DNA of 64,000 nt from Arthrobacter humicola (GTDB taxonomy: Bacteria; Actinomycetota; Actinomycetes; Actinomycetales; Micrococcaceae). Made by a program: the position numbers and the translations under genes. Each line of letters starts with the position of its first letter. Within the stretch, counting starts at the first letter, position 1. Positions 60,738-64,000 of this stretch are shown here, one piece after another. Under the pieces are notes generated by a model. That model was not told the DNA's origin and made no database searches. It saw only the letters and a program-made list of their open reading frames with translations. Location of the stretch: positions 62,001-126,000 of the forward strand of contig NZ_JAFKON010000008.1 in the NCBI RefSeq assembly GCF_022803015.1. Reading direction: 5' to 3'.

Positions 60738-61547
60738 ATGCTCCCGTCCGAAAAGTCCCTGAACAGCGGTGTGAACCGCGGCCCTGAGGGGCAGGGCGCC
60801 GACATCTCGGTGGGAACGGTCGACCAGATCCAGAACCTGATCCTGGACAGCGCGGACTTCGAAGAGTTCCTGAACGAACTCGCGCGTTTTTCCGCGCACC
60901 AGGTGGCCGGCTCCGGCGACGACGCGCTGTGCGGAATCACCCTGCTCCGGGACCGTAAGGCCGCCACGATCGGGTGGAGCAGCGACTCCGCCCGCGAAGT
61001 GGACGAGATCCAGTACTCACTGTCCCAGGGCCCCTGCCTGACCGCCGCCAAGGAGGAACGGGAGGTCTACGTCCCGGACCTCTTCGACGAGGACCGCTGG
61101 GGTCCTGACTACGCCTCCGCCGTCGCCTCGCACGGCCTGCGCTCGGTGTTGTCGGTGCCTTTCCACCTCCAGGGCGAAGCCCAGGCGGCCCTGAACCTCT
61201 ACTCCGATGTCCCGCACAAGTTCGACGGCGACGTCGCGGTCCGGGCCCGCGGCTACACCCGCGAAATCTCCCAGGCGCTGCGGCTGGCAGTCCGGTTCTC
61301 GCTGCACACGGACAGTGCCACAAACCTGCGCGCCACGCTTGAATCCCGGACCGTGATCGACATGGCCATCGGGATCGTTATGGCGCAGAACCGTTGCGAC
61401 CAGGAAACCGCCGTCCGGATCCTCACCGACGCCTCCAGCAACGGCAACGTCAAGCTGCGCGACATCGCCAAATCCCTGGTGCAGTCTGTCGGCGGAACGG
61501 CAACCCGGACGCACTACGAGGAGCCGGATAGGCGGCAGGCCGGCTGA
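60738..61547 (+). CDS. GAF-ANTAR transcription antitermination regulator
   Basis: A 269-residue protein. The GAF domain (about 60-180) carries CGITLLRDRKAATIGWSSDS and LSVPFHLQGEAQAALNLYSD. The ANTAR RNA-binding domain (about 195-255) reads LRATLESRTVIDMAIGIVMA and RILTDASSNGNVKLRDIAK. ANTAR proteins bind paired RNA hairpins to prevent termination; the signal and target here are unknown. GGAG precedes ATG 60738. A STAS-like protein follows on the same strand. Confidence 0.94.
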   Translation: MLPSEKSLNSGVNRGPEGQGADISVGTVDQIQNLILDSADFEEFLNELARFSAHQVAGSGDDALCGITLLRDRKAATIGWSSDSAREVDEIQYSLSQGPCLTAAKEEREVYVPDLFDEDRWGPDYASAVASHGLRSVLSVPFHLQGEAQAALNLYSDVPHKFDGDVAVRARGYTREISQALRLAVRFSLHTDSATNLRATLESRTVIDMAIGIVMAQNRCDQETAVRILTDASSNGNVKLRDIAKSLVQSVGGTATRTHYEEPDRRQAG

Positions 61548-61642
61548 ACCGGCAGCCGCCTATGACTTGTGTGCGACCACAAGCGCGGATACGCTGAATG
61601 CGGTTGAGCCGTCGGCCATAGACATCCTTATTTGGAGTACCT

Positions 61643-62188
61643 ATGGACCAAACACTGCAAGCCCACGTCAAACTCGATGTCGTTTCCGACGTCGTCCGGA
61701 TTAGTGTCCGGGGGAGCCTCACACAGGCCTCCCGCCCCTCCCTGATGCACATTATCCAGCGCGTCCGCCGCATGGGAATCATCTCGCACATCCGCGTTGA
61801 CCTCGGCCTGGCCGCATTCGTGGAATCAGTGGCGCTGGCCGGCCTGCGCAACGACCTCAACGCGATCGACGGCGGGGCCTCCGGTTCGGAGGTCGCCGGC
61901 ATGCCGGCTCCCGGCGGAGTCTCCCTGGAACTGACCGCGCACCGCGACGATTCCGCCGCCTTGCCACCCCTGGACATGGCCGGGGAATTTACGGCCTCGA
62001 TCGATCCCTCAGGCACCCGGAAGCTGCACCGATTCTCCGACGACGAACTCTTCGCCGCGAGCGACTCTGTGTTCGGCCTTCTCGATGATCCCGCTGACAT
62101 GGCCCGGTCGGAACTCCTGGCGACCTATGACGAGATCGGCATGGAAATCAGCCGCCGCGAGGTCGGCCGCGAGCCCGAACCCGCGTAA
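61643..62188 (+). CDS. STAS-like hypothetical protein
   Basis: A 181-residue protein. The first 80 residues (VVRISVRGSLTQASRPSLMH, SHIRVDLGLAAFVESVALAG) form the beta-alpha pattern of a STAS/anti-anti-sigma fold, but the usual phospho-Ser/Thr is replaced by a stretch FVESVALAG. The C-terminal half is acidic. It lies 95 bases after the ANTAR gene and may act in the same stress pathway. Identification is by pattern, so moderate. Confidence 0.65.
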   Translation: MDQTLQAHVKLDVVSDVVRISVRGSLTQASRPSLMHIIQRVRRMGIISHIRVDLGLAAFVESVALAGLRNDLNAIDGGASGSEVAGMPAPGGVSLELTAHRDDSAALPPLDMAGEFTASIDPSGTRKLHRFSDDELFAASDSVFGLLDDPADMARSELLATYDEIGMEISRREVGREPEPA

Positions 62189-62192
62189 CCGG

Positions 62193-62268
62193 CAACGGCG
62201 CTCCAACGGCGCTCCAACGGCGCCAACCGCGCTCCAGCGGCCCGCCAACGGCGTGCCAGCGGCGCTTC
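62193..62268. repeat. Short GC-rich tandem repeat
   Basis: CAACGGCGCTC occurs as two exact adjacent copies (62193-62214), followed by degenerate copies (CAACGGCG, CAGCGGC). It directly follows the STAS-like gene. Confidence 0.7.
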
Positions 62269-62395
62269 CACGCTGGGCTTCGTGACCGCTGTATGGTCCG
62301 GTTTCTCATCCCCGCCGAAGCGTGGATACGGTAGAGATGTGCCGGCCGAGGTGGATCCGAACCATCCGCGAGGCCCCGGTGCTTCCGAGGCCCGC

Positions 62396-63379
62396 ATGCT
62401 CCGCCGCGCCGTCGAGCTTAAACGGGTTTCCCGCCGATCGTTCCTGATCGGCGCCGGGTCCGCGTCGCTGCTGGCGGCGGACATGCTGTTCACTCAGCGT
62501 GTGCAGGCCGAGCGGCGTGTCAGCCGGATCCTCGAAGTACCTGATGACGTTGCCGAACGGTATTACCCCCACGCCAGCTGGATCCTGTTCCCCGGCTACA
62601 AAACGAGCTGGGAAGAAGCCCTGTGGATCCTGAACGCGCTGCGCGGCTCCCTGAACAAGAGGGGCCAGCTCGCCGCCGTCGGGTATTCCAACGAAGGCCT
62701 GGACATCGACGAGGTGGTCATCGCCGTGATCGAGCACGTCCGCGCCCACAATCTCACCAGCCTCTACTTCTACGGCCATAGTTTTGGCGGCATGGTGGCT
62801 ACCCAGGTGGCGGCCCGGCTGCGCGAACTGCACGGCGTCGAAGTGGCGTTCATCCTCCTCGACTCCAGCCCGGCGAGCCGGCACGACGTGCTGGACCAGA
62901 GCTGGTTCGAGGGCGTGGTGCTGCTCTACGAAAGCGGGTTCCGCTTCCCCACAGTGCTGCGCGGCGGCTACGAGCTCGGCGAGAGGATGCTGCACAAGAA
63001 TGAACGCAGTTGGGGCCAGGTGGTGGACCAGACACTGGAACAGCTGTCCCCGATCGCGCCGTCCAGCGTGCTGATCCAGTCCGAATCCGCGTACATCTTC
63101 CACTTTGAGGCCAGCCGTTTCGTCGGGAAGCTGGGCGAAACGAAGATGGCGTTCATCGGCAACCCCCGGGACAAGACGGTTGATTACGAGACCGCCCGGG
63201 ACACCTGGTCACTGTCCTTCAAAACCAACATGGTCTCGGATGACCTGCGCACCGACGGGGCGAGGCCGGAGCACGCGAGCCCTGGCTGGAGTCCGTTCAT
63301 CTACCGGCCCATCATCGAGAAACTCCAGGACGATCTCTTCCCGCTGCCCGGCGGCGGCGGGAAGAAGACCGCGTTCTGA
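62396..63379 (+). CDS. Alpha/beta-hydrolase-like protein with a Tat-type signal
   Basis: A 327-residue protein. The N-terminus has VSRRSFLIGAGSASLLAADM, a twin-arginine type signal. The hydrolase core includes ILFPGYKTSW and the nucleophile elbow YFYGHSFGGMVATQVAARLR (Ser near residue 131), then FILLDSSPASRHDVLDQSWF. A clear catalytic acid/His pair is not visible at the usual end. Start placed at ATG 62396, where GAGG fits; GTG 62339 is an alternative that adds 19 residues. Probably exported; substrate unknown. Confidence 0.8.
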   Translation: MLRRAVELKRVSRRSFLIGAGSASLLAADMLFTQRVQAERRVSRILEVPDDVAERYYPHASWILFPGYKTSWEEALWILNALRGSLNKRGQLAAVGYSNEGLDIDEVVIAVIEHVRAHNLTSLYFYGHSFGGMVATQVAARLRELHGVEVAFILLDSSPASRHDVLDQSWFEGVVLLYESGFRFPTVLRGGYELGERMLHKNERSWGQVVDQTLEQLSPIAPSSVLIQSESAYIFHFEASRFVGKLGETKMAFIGNPRDKTVDYETARDTWSLSFKTNMVSDDLRTDGARPEHASPGWSPFIYRPIIEKLQDDLFPLPGGGGKKTAF

Positions 63380-63402
63380 GGTATCGCGTTCCGGGGTGTT
63401 GC

Positions 63403-64000
63403 TCAGATCTGGTTCTTGAGGTCCGCCACGGAATTCAGGATCTGGTTCGGCCGGAACGGATACGCGGCGATATCGTCCCGGTGGGTGATGCCGCTGAGCA
63501 CCAGCACCGTGTGCAGGCCCGCCTCCATGCCGGCGATGATGTCGGTGTCCATGCGGTCACCGATCATCGCCGTGGTTTCCGAGTGCGCGTCGATCTGGTT
63601 CATTGCAGACCGGAACATCATCGGGTTGGGCTTGCCCACAATGTACGGTTCGCGGCCCGTGGCCTTGGTGATGAGGGCGGCGATGGCCCCGGTGGCAGGC
63701 ATGGGGCCGTCCTTCGAGGGCCCGGTGGCGTCCGGGTTGGTGGCGATGAAACGCGCGCCGGCGAGGATCAGGCGGATGGCCATGGTGATGGCTTCAAACG
63801 AATACGTGCGGGTCTCGCCGAGCACCACGAAGTCGGGGTTCTGGTCGGTGAGGATGAAGCCGGCCTCGTGGAGCGCCGTCGTGAGTCCTGCTTCGCCGAT
63901 CGTGTAGGCGCGGTTTCCCGACTCCGAGCCGCGGACCTGGTCCTTGAGGAACTGGGCCGTGGCCAGGGCCGAGGTCCAGATGTTCTCCTCCGGGATTTCC
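63403..64000 (-). CDS. HAD-IIA family phosphatase, C-terminal part
   Basis: The 3' end of a NagD/PGPase-type phosphatase; the 5' part lies beyond the window. Visible motifs are YIVGKPNPMMFRSAMNQIDA (conserved Lys of motif III) and MIGDRMDTDIIAGMEAGLHT (motif IV). The cap region (ATNPDATGPSKDGPMPATGA) is typical of the class IIA cap that dephosphorylates small sugar or nucleotide phosphates. Exact substrate unknown. Confidence 0.93.
   Translation of the reverse strand, partial: EIPEENIWTSALATAQFLKDQVRGSESGNRAYTIGEAGLTTALHEAGFILTDQNPDFVVLGETRTYSFEAITMAIRLILAGARFIATNPDATGPSKDGPMPATGAIAALITKATGREPYIVGKPNPMMFRSAMNQIDAHSETTAMIGDRMDTDIIAGMEAGLHTVLVLSGITHRDDIAAYPFRPNQILNSVADLKNQI

Overview
The window is GC-rich, densely coded actinobacterial chromosome. 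Protein style (ANTAR regulator, DUF3618/DUF1469 proteins, actinobacterial kdp operon with kdpF, many IclR/MarR regulators) suggests a soil member of the Micrococcaceae, close to Arthrobacter/Pseudarthrobacter. That placement is an inference; no rRNA, tRNA or CRISPR array was seen.

Region by region: (1) 1-4142: end of a probable valine-catabolic operon (enoyl-CoA hydratase) facing a self-sufficient CYP102-type P450/reductase fusion. (2) 4.4-17 kb: accessory zone. A decayed RES-domain gene is split by an intact IS481-family element with a 4-bp target duplication. It is followed by a 42-bp perfect palindrome, a transporter/2-hydroxyacid dehydrogenase/RraA-like operon under a divergent tandem-fused IclR regulator, an intact and a truncated serine recombinase, and a PadR/membrane-protein pair flanked by short homologous repeats. 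(3) 16.8-23.2 kb: membrane and envelope-stress genes: a PRC/DUF2382 protein diverges from an operon of an Ala-rich helical protein, a DUF1469 holin-like protein, DUF3618 and YihY, across a promoter carrying four copies of an AAGCATGCTTACTA-like motif; a MarR gene lies beside it. (4) 23.9-30.4 kb: secreted phosphoesterase lipoprotein, response-regulator remnant, DUF4397 exported protein with ECF sigma and anti-sigma, and several broken fragments (frameshifted membrane protein, helicase-associated domain, GNAT). (5) 30.4-34.1 kb: MarR, acyl-CoA synthetase and divergent acyl-CoA dehydrogenase. (6) 34.1-46.3 kb: potassium homeostasis: a 39-codon membrane ORF, kdpF, kdpA, kdpB, kdpC, kdpD, kdpE and a PAS-GAF-GGDEF protein on the minus strand, divergent from a large APC-type permease. 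(7) 46.4-52.4 kb: 15-bp tandem repeats, cold shock protein, hydrolase, a rifampicin-phosphotransferase-like PEP/pyruvate dikinase family enzyme and an alcohol dehydrogenase. (8) 52.5-57.3 kb: thiolase plus CoA-transferase A/B operon divergent from an IclR regulator with two palindromic operator candidates. (9) 57.4-64 kb: nadE, LacI remnant, FAD monooxygenase, pyrE, GAF-ANTAR regulator, STAS-like protein, Tat-type hydrolase and a partial HAD hydrolase.

The main functional modules are ketone-body/short-chain acyl-CoA catabolism, high-affinity K+ uptake with an attached signalling enzyme, and an envelope-stress operon with a repeated operator. The strongest candidates for something undescribed are the 39-aa ORF heading kdp, the operator array at 19971-20090, the fused double IclR, and the paired repeats around the PadR cassette. 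Starts were chosen by Shine-Dalgarno fit and family alignment from memory; no database search was run.
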